64,000 nucleotides of DNA from the NCBI GenBank assembly GCA_000499405.2, contig HG738137.1:11200621-11264620 (forward strand), written 5' to 3'. This document shows positions 26,201 to 37,800 of this stretch, piece after piece. This DNA is from Onchocerca volvulus (lineage: Eukaryota; Nematoda; Chromadorea; Rhabditida; Onchocercidae). The position numbers and the translations under genes were made by a program. Within the stretch, counting starts at the first letter, position 1, and every line of letters begins with the position of its first letter. The notes below the pieces were generated by a model, which was not told the origin of the DNA, did no database searches, and saw nothing but the letters and a program-made list of their open reading frames with translations.

Positions 26201-27645
26201 CTCACTGCATCGAGTTGCTGTTAGTGTTGCTGAAGATGGAACGATGCAACTTCACATTAACTGGAATCGACTCCAATCTGCACGTGGCCTCAAATACTCT
26301 CTTCCAGCTCCGAAGGGTTTGTTTTTAATACTGAAAACAATTTGATTTATTTTTTAGACAGTTTCAACTACTGAAAATATTACTGATCTTTTTTATTTAT
26401 GATTTTACCTGTGACAGGGTAGGCGACTTATATTTGGTAGCTAAATTGAAAACTAATTTAATGAAGTCTAAAGTCGACAAATTCCGTCGATATGAGATTT
26501 GTTTCTATTTATTTAGATTTCGGCAGATTCAAGCTCAAGTAGCTATTATTATATTTATCAGTATGTAGTAATCAGTTTATTTTGCGTTCCAATTTTTTTC
26601 AAAAATTTTTATACATATAAAAGGGCAGATCTCTATTTCTTAAAGGTTATGATTGCAGGATTACCATAGAATGCAAGAAAACATGACTTAGATTAGAAGA
26701 TTTAAACAAAATTAGATTATTACAGAAAAGCTGTTTTCTATTTTGCACAAAAAATACAGCTAAGAAGAAAAAATAAAATTATACTAATTTTTTCAATAAT
26801 ATTTAGGTGGAAAACATCCTGGAGGACCACAGCTTTTTGAAGATCAACCCATGCCGCAAAACAGAATGGCTCGCTGTCATCAAGATCCAACGGAAACTGG
26901 GCCATTCGCTATGAAGGATGTAACGAGCAGGTGCATTTCGATCAATTCACTAGATTTAATAAATAGCTATTCATATGAAATTAAGATTAAATCGAAATTT
27001 GTTCAGTTGTAATTTCAATGTATTAGCTGCCAAAAAACAATTCTTTTTTTTTTTTTTTTTTTACATGACTTGAAATTTCAATTTAATTGTGACAGTCAAA
27101 AGGAAAGAACATAAAGATGATCTGAACAAACTAGGGATTGTATTTATTAATTACATAGTTAGATCTGATCACGCATTGTCATAGAGAATATTTAGTCAAA
27201 TTGATCACTGGGTTATTCTTTTCTTCGTCGCTCGTATAAACACTGCTCAATTGAATTGTCAGATTGTTGTTGCTGTTCTATCGCCTTGAATTCCGAACTG
27301 TTGATATTACTATGTCGGTGTAAAACTGCGAACTTGAATTTGAATTCCATCTCCTTATTCTGTTCTTTTAATCCTGTCCTTTTAAGCCTTGCAATAAGGA
27401 CATGCTTCAGTCGATGAGAACTTGTCGGTTCAAACTATAATTTAAGAGTTGGAACAGCGAATATTTACAATTTATTATTTATATAGATTAAACCAGATTT
27501 GCATAACAGCAATCTTCTTTTGTATCAGTTAATGAATTATTTTGATTTTAGGTCAGCAGTATTGGGTATACGGTCATTGCAAAAGGCTGGACGGAATCCA
27601 AATGTACGAACACACGGAAAAAAGCGGGGAAATAAGCGACGATAG
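23291..27645 (+). CDS. NOB1: NOB1, PIN-domain endonuclease for 18S rRNA 3' end maturation
   Basis: Eight exons: 23291-23368, 23534-23666, 24140-24372, 25175-25339, 25449-25561, 26135-26316, 26807-26930, 27552-27645. They join in phase to give 373 residues (human 412). The N-terminal PIN domain includes LVADSGAF (acidic Asp15), then EFSKKTGDYPSLSAID. An acidic linker spans about 150-200. The C-terminal part has TDFAMQN, then a zinc ribbon with Cys242/245 and Cys257/260 (CRAC, CPRC), and a basic tail. The family cleaves 20S pre-rRNA at site D in late pre-40S particles. The join from 24372 to 25175 spans an 800-base intron in the variable linker and is the least certain. C. elegans 'nob-1' is an unrelated Hox gene. 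Confidence 0.95.
24430..24900. other. repeat-like, GC-richer segment inside NOB1 intron 3
   Basis: The intron holds a stretch less AT-biased than its surroundings, with recurring GATTGTTGTTG near 24490-24520 and three near-copies of GGGAAACAT or GAATCATG near 24720-24840. A similar ATTGTTGTTGCTGTTC phrase occurs in intron 7 near 27265. This suggests old dispersed-repeat or transposon remnants. No coding frame or terminal repeat was found. Confidence 0.3.
26931..27551. other. last intron of NOB1
   Basis: This 621-base intron has a T tract near 27044-27061 and a GC-richer part at about 27220-27440 that shares short phrases with intron 3. No gene is seen. Confidence 0.5.
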
Positions 27646-27743
27646 ATTTCATCTGCTTTATTGCTATGAAATTTTGATTCATGTAATTTCAATTCCAATT
27701 TTGATGTATATAGAAACAGTAAACTCTAGCAACTTAACTATTA

Positions 27744-27749
27744 AATAAA
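27744..27749 (+). terminator. AATAAA poly(A) signal of NOB1
   Basis: The first AATAAA after the NOB1 stop lies about 100 bases downstream on the coding strand. This is a normal distance for nematode 3' UTRs. Confidence 0.5.
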
Positions 27750-28117
27750 TTTTAAGGAACAATTTGAAAAATGTCATCTTCTGGAACTTATGTATTACGG
27801 TATATATCGTGCTCACAAGTAGTATTTTTCTTATTTTTATTTGCAATAAATAAAGTATCCATACATTAACAGTTATTGGAGTGGTAAATTAGCGAAGGAA
27901 ATTATTTAAAGTATAAATAAATCTAACTCTGTATACAATGTCTTTTTGAGAATAATTACATTGATTATATTAAGTTTGTCTATAGTGAGCATGTTTGTTA
28001 TGTTTGTTATTGTTATTTTTCTTGTTTTTATTTACGATAAATAAATTGTAATAACAGTCAATCAAGTAATATTTCGGCTCTAAGCCTATACTTATCTGCT
28101 TGTTTTATTGATTCTCA

Positions 28118-28501
28118 TCAATCTGAACAATTTAGAAGACCAAGTTTGAACGGAATTTTCCTTCTTGTATCAATGTTTAGTTTAATGTAGTGAAATCCGT
28201 AATTTAGGATTCGTTTTGTAACTTTATAATTGTCGTTATCCCAAAATATAATTTTTACCCCGGCAACCTTAGATACTATTGTATGGGATTCAAACATTAC
28301 CGAAATATTTAGAAATATTTTCCAGTTTAGTATACATTCTAAATTTCGCAATATATTAAGAATAGATTTTACGGATTTTTTATCTGTAATCTGTATAAAA
28401 TTACATTGATTCAAAAATACTTGAACTGCTAATTTCAGTTCTAACTTTTCCATTGGTTCTACCACTTTTTTGTTTAAGGAAGAAATGGTATAGTTTGACA
28501 T
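28118..28501 (-). CDS. isolated 127-codon ORF, unknown (possible orphan gene)
   Basis: A single open frame with an ATG start, an immediately preceding in-frame TAG and no intron. It lies opposite to and between NOB1 and the RING gene. The product would be about 127 residues, rich in Lys, Asn, Ile and Leu, with two cysteines and no membrane segment, signal peptide or motif I recognise. Its length is unusual for chance in non-coding DNA this AT-rich, and its composition is less degenerate than other spurious frames here. No homology, poly(A) signal or splice-leader site supports it firmly. It may be chance, an orphan gene or a fragment of an inserted sequence. Confidence 0.25.
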   Translation of the reverse strand: MSNYTISSLNKKVVEPMEKLELKLAVQVFLNQCNFIQITDKKSVKSILNILRNLECILNWKIFLNISVMFESHTIVSKVAGVKIIFWDNDNYKVTKRILNYGFHYIKLNIDTRRKIPFKLGLLNCSD

Positions 28502-28929
28502 CTAAGCGAATTCATTGCACATTTTTCAGTTCTATAGTGTACACATTCCAAAGTACTGGAAATTTTTTGTACCGAACCAGAAAACCGCCTTCGAGAAGGT
28601 GCAGTTTTTTTCAGCAGATAATGAAGCATCAGATCTAGTACTAGAATTTAAATTATTCGTTTTCTCCAGTTATATGAAATGATTAGAAATATTTTATAAT
28701 ATGTCTCTGTGAACTTAATATTAGCATCAGTAGAGATTTAAACTAGAAGATACCTTCTTCCTTAGCAAATCTACAATGCAACGTTATCTTTTGCTATAAA
28801 TTTGTTCATATGTATAATGATATTGTCAATTCATGATTGCTTGATGTCTCATCGATAATCAACTTTTTCACTTCAGTTAAATAAAGTGGTCAATTGTCTG
28901 CCATTTAAGGCAGCTAATTTTTATTTTTG

Positions 28930-31017
28930 ATGTCGATGTCAATGTCGACATATTACTGTCACAACTGCCAGCAAGGAGTGACACTAAGAGATGGAGTGAG
29001 TTTTTTTTTTTCCTTTTTTTTTTGACAATTTTTGGCATATTACAAATGGATTCAAAAAACGTGTTCCCATTAGTACGATTGCCATTTAAATTTGATTATT
29101 CATAATTTCGTTAAAAAGATTGATCAATCAAATTGTCGAATCATTTTATTCAGTCTACTTGTATAGACTTAGTTCTGTTTCTCAAGAATAATTTCCCATT
29201 TTTTATATATTCATAGATTATTTGTAATTTAATTTTAATCATAATCTACCTGATTTTTATCTAGCTTAAAGTGAAAGGTTTCAAGGATTTTGTTTGTGGG
29301 AGATGTGGTGGCGAATTCATTGAGGAACTTTCTACAGACAACAACAGATCATACATGTCACCATTTGGAATGGTACCTTCGTTTCCCTTTTTTTCTTTTT
29401 GGTTTTTTTAGATTTTATTTTAATCATGCGGAAATTTTATTTTATTCATTCACTTCAGCAAGTAAATAATGTTAAAAAAAAAATTGGTGCTTAAATTTGA
29501 AGCATAAGTTTTAGATCTTTGGCCAAATGATCTCGGATGGAGAGCATGGAAATATAAGTGGAGGTTCTTCGAGTAACGGTCAGCAACAACAGGACCAGCA
29601 CCAACAACCTTCATCAATACGATTTATGCATGGACCTTCTGTAGGTGGTGGAGAAGATGAAAATATTATATTGCTTTTTCTAAATCAGTTACTTTCAAAT
29701 TTATCGGCGCAAGGAGCCCAAATACAGCTACAGATTACTCGTGATCCAAATGTTCACGGGAAGTAAGTTGTTGCCTTTAGCTGTTATCAAAATTTTGAAG
29801 TATCTATAATTAGTGATACTGAGTATTAATAACATTGTTGCTATCAGCGTTTTCAAAAACGGATTAAGAAGTGGAAGATGAAGTTATTGTTGCAAATTTT
29901 TTCATTTTTAGACAATTTGTTTAAGCATACGTACTTAAAAGATTATATATTTGCATCAGAAATATTCTAGTATTCTTCACGGTCCAGTAGCAGATTATGC
30001 GTGGGGAGAAGGGGGTTTGGATCAAATTGTCACGCAGCTGCTGAATCAGTTTGAAGGTGGTTCAACACCTGTTGATCCCAAATTGCTTGCTAATCTACCT
30101 ATGACAATGGTGGAGCCAAAACATATTGAAAGTGGCGCACAGTGTACTACCTGCATGGAAACTTTCGAAAAGGTCAGATTTAATATAGATTTTGGAATTC
30201 CAATACTTTCAAATGTATTTCAAGGCATGTCTTGAACTTTAAGATACTTTCTACACTTTTTTTTTCGAAATTACTGATTTAATGACAAACTAAAAAACCA
30301 GTAATTATTTATTAATTTTTTTGTTTAATTGTCGCAAAAGCTGCAGTGTTCTGTTCCATAATCCTTTTATTTATTTGAACAATAAGAAATGCAACATACA
30401 GGGACAAAAATTATCAAAAATCGGAATTTATGTAATGAGATTTATGTTTTAAATACAAATATTCAAATACACGTGAGGCCGAAAAGGATGGACGATTTTT
30501 ATGATAATATCAGTCAAGAATTCACCGCTGTCGATGCATACAGCCGCTACCGAAAAACGACTTCCATAAAAATGAGCGAATGACTGCTATCCGAATTGCT
30601 TGCTCGCTATTATTATAGAATCGCTCGAACATACATATTTGGCAACTAAATCAATGGAAATTCAGAATCCCGGCGCTTGCTCAGAAAGGATTAGTAAAAG
30701 CAACATATCAGTAGTGCAAGGGCTTCAGGTTCCAGGATCCCAGGCCTTTTTATTACAATGGTGACGGTGGAATACTCATAAAGAAGCTAAACAATTATAC
30801 ACCATATAAATGAGAACAAATTATTCTTTTAACCGCCTCTTGAAACTTGAAAGCATAATTTCAGGATGAATCGGTAGCAATTCTAGAATGCCAACACATT
30901 TTTCATCGAGATTGCATATTACCTTGGCTAAGGAGGCACAATACTTGTCCTATATGTCGGCAAACAATTGATGCAACGAAATGGTCTAGCAACAATCCCT
31001 TAGACGAATTGGATTGA
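28930..31017 (+). CDS. RNF126: RNF126/RNF115-type RING-H2 E3 ubiquitin ligase
   Basis: Five exons: 28930-28995, 29265-29372, 29515-29762, 29971-30172, 30865-31017; 258 residues. The N-terminus has a zinc-ribbon-like pair (Cys10/13, Cys32/35: [15 protein letters not shown]), as in BCA2/RNF126, where it binds ubiquitin or BAG6. A Gln/Ser-rich linker follows, then [15 protein letters not shown]. The C-terminal RING-H2 has ligands C199, C202, C217, H219, H222, C225, C236 and C239 ([14 protein letters not shown]). The family ubiquitinates mislocalised hydrophobic proteins and endocytic cargo. Three in-frame ATGs (28930, 28936, 28942) could start it. Exon 4 uses the second AG (29969-29970), which alone keeps frame and the conserved ILHGP. 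Paralogue choice is not resolved. Confidence 0.9.
30173..30864. other. intron 4 of the RING gene with a GC-richer island
   Basis: The other introns of this gene are under 300 bases; this one is 692. Its middle (about 30475-30770) is much less AT-rich than normal intron DNA and includes an open frame up to 30583. I do not recognise a product. See findings. Confidence 0.4.
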
Positions 31018-31028
31018 TGGCAGAACTG

Positions 31029-31034
31029 AATAAA
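31029..31034 (+). terminator. AATAAA poly(A) signal of the RING gene
   Basis: AATAAA begins 12 bases after the TGA stop on the coding strand, with a second AATAAA a few bases on. This implies a short 3' UTR. Confidence 0.55.
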
Positions 31035-31806
31035 AATAAACCATTAATGCAATGTTTATATATTGTCATTGAATGGTGTGAAATTACTTTTACCATCTAC
31101 TTTTTTGATTTTCTTATTTTTGTATCATGAACGGAATAAAAATACTTTTTACATTCTTTTGGGAATGATGGATTTTGATGAGAATTTTAAAGAAATGGAA
31201 CTTTTTTGTGTTTTCCCGCTTATTCTTTCAAAGAAATTTGGGTATTGTTACTTACAGCACCACCTATAAGTATACATTCGAATCTTTAAATCTAAATTAC
31301 AAATTGAAAATTTTATCTGGAGAGATTAAGAAAATTGTATTAATTGTGGCACTTCTTTATTTTTTGTTTTGCTACAAACTGAAAGAAATATATAACAGTG
31401 CCAAGTACATCGTTCCGGAACTGTTAGATAATTTGCATGGACAATACAATCTTAAATTCTATATAATTAATCAGGCAATGAAAACTTAAACTTAAGAGAA
31501 TAGGTTGAAGGCACTGAAGATAAAATGAGACATGAAATAAATAAATGAGCAATATTTAATGCATTATAACCGACAATCATAAAAATAAAGGTGTGGTTTG
31601 GTAAAAAAAAAAATAAATGAATACAGTCTGAGAGATGATATGGTACAAGATATAACTGCTGCTGAAAGCACGATAATCAGCATCAAAAAACAGAATCCTA
31701 AGCGGAAGTTCGTCTGAAGTATTTCGACTAAAGTTCTGTGCAACGTATTTCTGAGTATCTAAAAACTCTTGCGTTTAGCAAAATTCTAAAAATCGATTCT
31801 AAGAGA
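31035..31806. other. convergent intergenic region between the RING gene and POLE
   Basis: The two genes end facing each other across about 790 bases. Open frames at 31063-31269 and 31175-31489 (plus) are hydrophobic and AT-driven, with no recognisable domain or splice partner. The rest is AT-rich 3' flank. Confidence 0.6.
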
Positions 31807-34800
31807 TCAAAATAGAGTCCATTCACATAATTCAGCTAAACGTGTGAGATCATGTTGCCGAGCTATTTTCTTGATCGCTTCTAGATTGAAACGGAATTCG
31901 TCAGGTGATACAACGTTTTCCACAACACCATTGCAACAATCACAAAAAAGAGACATATTATGTTTTCGAATCTGAAAATGATTTATTATACAAATGACTG
32001 AGTCATGCAATGCCACTTTTTTGATGATATATGTTGCTCAAATCAATTCCATCAGATATAAAATACAAAAATTTACCGTTCCGCAACGTGTACACTTGAA
32101 ATCTTGTATTGCATAAGCGACAAGAAGCTGATTCACTCGTTCTATTAGAAGTTGTTCAATGGTAGACGGTTCAAACTGTTTTCCACAGCTTGGACAAAGC
32201 CATTCTTCTGACTGACATACATCCAAATCATTTGACTGGCAGCATACCGAACAAAATAATTGCGTCAAAGTGCAGGAAACGTTCAATGTTTGCCATGTAT
32301 CTTCATTTGATACATCATCCACATTCAACATACGCAGAAGTTGATAACGTAGCTGAATCTTTTATTTTGAATGATCACATAAATATAGGCAATGATATGC
32401 AATAGTATGTGAAGAAAATGAATTATCCATCATAATAATTTGATGTAAAGCAAAGAAATTAGTAACACTTTAATGAATAAAAATGGAACTCTACACAACT
32501 AGACATACTTATTATTAAACTCAATAAGCCTAACTTCTGAATTCCAGGAACTAGACTTAAATTGATAAAGAAGAATCTGAAAATCTCGTTCTTAAAATGA
32601 ATTGCACATCTAACAATACCTTTACAACCGATTCATAGACAGCACAGTCGAGTCCAATGAAATGCGATATGCTTTTTACTATCAAAACAATTGAATTTCG
32701 TAAATCAGTGTTTTCTCGGATATCAGCACTTGATGACATATTATTAAGAAAATCAAACATTTGTTCCGTGACTTCGTTTCTTACGAGATTTAAGCGATAT
32801 TGTTGCTGTTCCTCTACATTCTTCTAAACATGAAAAATCTGAAGAAACAGCAATCAATTTCTGAATTAAAATAAATTCAAAACTTTGAATTCAGAAAATA
32901 TAAACAGGTAAGAAGAGCTTCTTGAAGCTCTCAAAATTCGCTGCTGAATGAAAATCGAGCGTATACATCACATGTATTAAAATAATTTTTAAGTTTTCTT
33001 ACTCTGAAAAATCCATCGCTTTATGAATAGAATTTGATGTAACCAATATGAACTTACAGTTGATCTAACATTTCGAGCAACTAAGACAAGATATCCAATT
33101 AATGTCTGCTTGAACAAATCTCGATAATTTTCTCCTTCAATAAAGTTAGATATGCCAAGCTTCACAGTGACTTCATTGCTTTCTTCTTCTTCATCCAAAA
33201 GAATTCCAATATAATCATTCTAAAGATAAGAACAATTATATCAAAAGAAAACGAAGTTAAAAATTCAGAAGATAAAAGAGGTTGGAGTAAATTAAAATAA
33301 GCGATGATTTAAATAAAAACTATTCCGAAAATCAAAATCCTTTTTTCTTAATGTGCAATAAAGGTGTTCTGCTCTGAAAATCGACTTCAAAATAAATTTT
33401 ACTTCATAAGATTCACGTAAGAGAATTTCTGTTTTAAAAAAAATTAAGGGATCAAAAGCAATAAAATCAAAAAATATGCCATCTCATTCTAAATGGAGAC
33501 ATTCAAGAGAAAAGTAATCTACGATTCTATTCATCCAAAAGTAAATAAAATTTTAGAAAAAGTTCACCGCGTCAATCCACAACAGAATATCCCAAAATTT
33601 AACTGCCTTAATATTTAATGATGCAAAAATTGCGTGCTCTTCAAGTGATGAGCACAAGGTATTCACAAATGACTGCGCATGTTCTAGAGTCGAACGATGC
33701 GTGCACATAATAAGTCGTGAATTAGACGCATAAATAATACGTCCGCCCAAACGATTTAGCTGAAATATAGAAATAGTTTCGCGCGAATAACATTGCTATT
33801 CATATTACATGTATTAGAGAAAATCCAACTAGACACTTCATCAGATTAATCTACTATGACAAATACGGCTTTCATTCCATCAAATTAAAAAAAAAAAGAA
33901 AAAAAGTCGTAAAAAAAAGGAAAAAAAAAGAGATGCTGTTGGCTTTCCAAGCTAAGTAAGGAATCTGAACCACAAGAAATTAAATTATCGAAAAACTGAG
34001 CAAAATGCTTTGACCACTGATTTCGCGGCTATTATCAATTTTCAGAATATAAGGATGTTCCTCTGCAGCAGCGCTATCATTAGGAAATAAACTAAACTAA
34101 GCAAATTCAACCTGCTTCCTGAATGTTTCTAACTTGAAACATATTTCATCAAGTCGGCTAAAGATAATGATTTAAAGAAAAATTATTGTTCATTTCTCGC
34201 TTGAAATCCATTTCAGTAGACTGTTTTGAGAAAAAAAATCAAAAAATCATATGAGAAGCTTTCAACTCTCATTCACAATTGGAGAAATATTTGAACTTAC
34301 TTCAGCAACCAGCAAGAGGATTAACTTAGTAATGAGTATATCAACTACCCGAACAATTGCAGGATCATACATCAATGCATGCTGTGTTCGTAACCAGCTG
34401 CAAAAAAAAAGGTAATTTCATTCAGAATTGTTCGTCGGGAAATTTTCGGAAAAAATGATATATACTCTGGACACATAGAAATATTTCCGAAAAAAGTAAT
34501 ACTGCTTTATTTTGCATAATTTTGGCAGTCTTATAGAGATTTCCATAATGCTAATCAAAAAAAAAAAAAAAAATTTCACCAACCGATCAAGACTAATGAT
34601 TACTTGATCAGCAATTTTGTTACCGTATAAGTGAATATCTTTAATACAATCATGCAACATTAATCGAAGGACCTGAATTTTAATATAATCTAAATTAATC
34701 AAATCAAAAAAAAAAAAATCATTCAACACAGTTAGAAATAACAAAATTGCTCGCTCTTTTAATGTAGTGTATCGTTTGCAGTTTTGCACCTGCATATTAT

Positions 34801-37800
34801 ATATGATCCGCAGCGCTTTTCCAAAAAAAAAAATCCCAGAATATCATCCATTTAACACTTTAATCTACAGGTGGTTAATGGTTAATCCACCGCATCACAA
34901 TACTGCACACTATAATTATTGGTATGTAGGATCTGACAAAACTAATTTCCGCTTTGTCCTTTCAAATCATGCCAAGAAAAAAATCACTTTTAATGGACCC
35001 GCCACTGCTGCTCCTTCATCATATTGGGCAATACTTCGAACATGTCCAAGAAGTGCATCTGCTGACAAAACAGCCCCAGTCAAGAATCCCACTGAATCTG
35101 CACCACCTTCTGCATCAGCGATATTTACTGATTGCACAATTGCTGTAACATCAACTGCGCCCAATTCTAATTCAACACATATATCGGTTTCGAAACTAAA
35201 AATGGAAAAATAAATAAAACTTGAAAAAAAAAATTAAAAATCAGTGTAAGAGAACCAAGACTATTCAATCCTTCACTATAATACTCATAACACAACTAAT
35301 TATTTATTTAATGATATTATTAAAAAGAAAAGTACAAACAAAATTATCTATCCTGAAATACTTGCGTAGTCTTTTATTATATTTGATTATCAAATTCGCC
35401 ACAAAATGATTATTTTAAATATCCAAAGTATATACATGTTTAATTTTCATTTGCACAAAACAAGAAACTATTTACCTAGATTCGTTGATCACACAAGTTG
35501 GCTGCTTCTTGACACAAAGCGATGACCAAACAGCATTTAAACGCGCATCATCCAGTTCTTTACCACCAAGATCCGGTCTGCTAAGCGGTGATGCCCAAAG
35601 AACATATCCCTGATTTATCAGATTTCGTGCAAACAATACATCTGGACCAAATGTTGAAAAATCTTCCGGTACATTACCAATTGGAACATGTAAATAACGG
35701 CTCACTTCTACATATTGCTGAAACATTGAATGTCTATTGAATTTAAAGATTTTATCTTGCATTTATGCTTCAATTTCGTAACATTAATATATCAATGATA
35801 GAATATCCGAATATTCAAATTTAATGGATCCCAGTGAGCACTGCTTGAAAAAAAAAAAAAAAAGAGAAAAAGCTACTGTAGTTTTAATAATACATCGCGT
35901 TAATATTGTTTTTTAAATTCAAACTTAGTTCTCACATTTAAATATAGGAACATATTGAAATAATGTTTGATGATTCGTCTTAGGACGATACGTTGCCAAT
36001 CTAGAACATTGAAAAGACCAGATGGCTCAGAAGCATGAATTTGCACAAGAGGATAGCCATCAAGCACTGGTAATCGCCTGACCAATGCAGATAAATGCTG
36101 CCTCGATTGTACGGCAATCATTGTTGGATAACTGTCAACTTGATGTAAACTTCGAATATACTGTAATGAATTTATTTTTATTGTACAAATAATTGCCTTT
36201 TACAGTATGAATAACTCACAAAGTATTATTTTGCAGTTCATTGAATATGTCAAGTCAGAATTTAGCACTTCACTATTCAAATTCCTCTCATAAATCTAAG
36301 AGTTGTAAGGTTATTTTCCTGATATAGTTGTAACTAATTCTTATCAATGCTCGTTTTTTTTATTCATTCTGCTATACATTAATGTCCATGAAGAAGTTAC
36401 AAGTTAAATGAAAATGACAATAAGTCAGAAGAAATTTGACATTCTGTAATTTTGATTTCACAATGATATAAAAAAATAATTGCATTTCTTTTAAGAACCT
36501 ATAATTTATTATGATCAAATTACTTATTTAATAAATAGGAAAATGATATCAATGCAATACATATGTTTACGTTAACAACTAATAAAATAATAACGTCGTA
36601 CAATAAACTTTATGTATGTTTCGTAGCAGAACAATATTTCATATATAATAATTCATCAAGTTATACATATTCTGCATTTCTAGATAGTTTGTATTTGTCA
36701 AATCTAAATAAACAAATGCAAAACTTACTTTCTGAATTATCCGGTCAGCTCTTTCGATAGCAACGCATTGATTTACAGTGAAATTCATGTCAACTTTGCG
36801 ATTCAAAAAGGAAACATTAACATCAGCAGATCTGAAATGCAAAATTTCAAAAAGATCTTGCAAAAATAAACTGCCTGCTATCCCAATGAAGTATTCAACA
36901 GCAGAAATAAATAATTAGCAAACAAATAAAAAACATAGTATTTTTATTTTATCACTAATATGAATTCCATTATTTCAATGATGGCTCAAAAGTTTTTAGT
37001 TCTCTTTAAAAATACTATAAAATGAAATGAACAATCCAGCATTTAAATAGATCATTTCAAGTCAAACAGTAGTTATGGCCAATTAAAGAATAGTTGCCGA
37101 CTATTTATATATTAGAACAAAAGACATCAATATATAGTTCATCAAAAAACTTACAAATTTGCTTTCTCATTGGCATACATATTTGATAAATTTGGCAAAT
37201 TTAATTCAGTTTTGTTCACCACAACGATGTGAGCTTCGCTTGTGGCTGTATTGAATACTGCCATAACACATCGGCTGTCTTGATGATGTTCATAAAAGAA
37301 CAAAGTGCGAACACTATTTTCCGGAAGATAATGCACCGAGAAATCCTAAATTTTAGCAGTATGCATTCCGTAGAAAAAGCTATTAAAAGACTGAACCGAT
37401 TCATCCCCATGAGAATCCTTGCTAAATTAACAATTCTCACTGAATTTCCATGTTTTCAGAATTTAACTAAGTTTAATCTCTCTACCAACCGATTCAAGTT
37501 GTTCGAAATCATGTGTGTTTGTTGAATTTATTTGAAAATTCGGTTTCAGTCGACAACTGCAGCCAAAAGTAAGTAAGGCTCGGAACAGCAACGGTACCTG
37601 TGACTCATAAACACCTTCAATTCTCATCGCACATAGCTCTTTGTTCAGCTGACTATAAACATTGTTGTTTTCAATATCTTTGATAGTATTTTCAAAAAAG
37701 CGCAGAAAAAAAATCGAATGAAACCCAACCAGATTTATTTAGTTCTTTTTTCCAGCTTTAATTCCTCGTTGAATTTTTTTTAATTTAAATGAGTTATTTC

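Noticed and set aside
31175..31489. 104-codon plus ORF with a hydrophobic stretch
   Set aside because: It has AT-driven composition in the 3' flank of the RING gene and no recognisable domain. I could not support it as a gene.
34767..35213. 148-codon plus-strand ORF
   Set aside because: It is antisense to the POLE exon at 34988-35195, which is clearly homologous on the minus strand.
37598..37677. ending POLE exon 28 at the GTACCG after GVYESQ
   Set aside because: Reading on to 37490 adds [13 protein letters not shown], which matches the conserved POLE region. The earlier GT is therefore not the donor.
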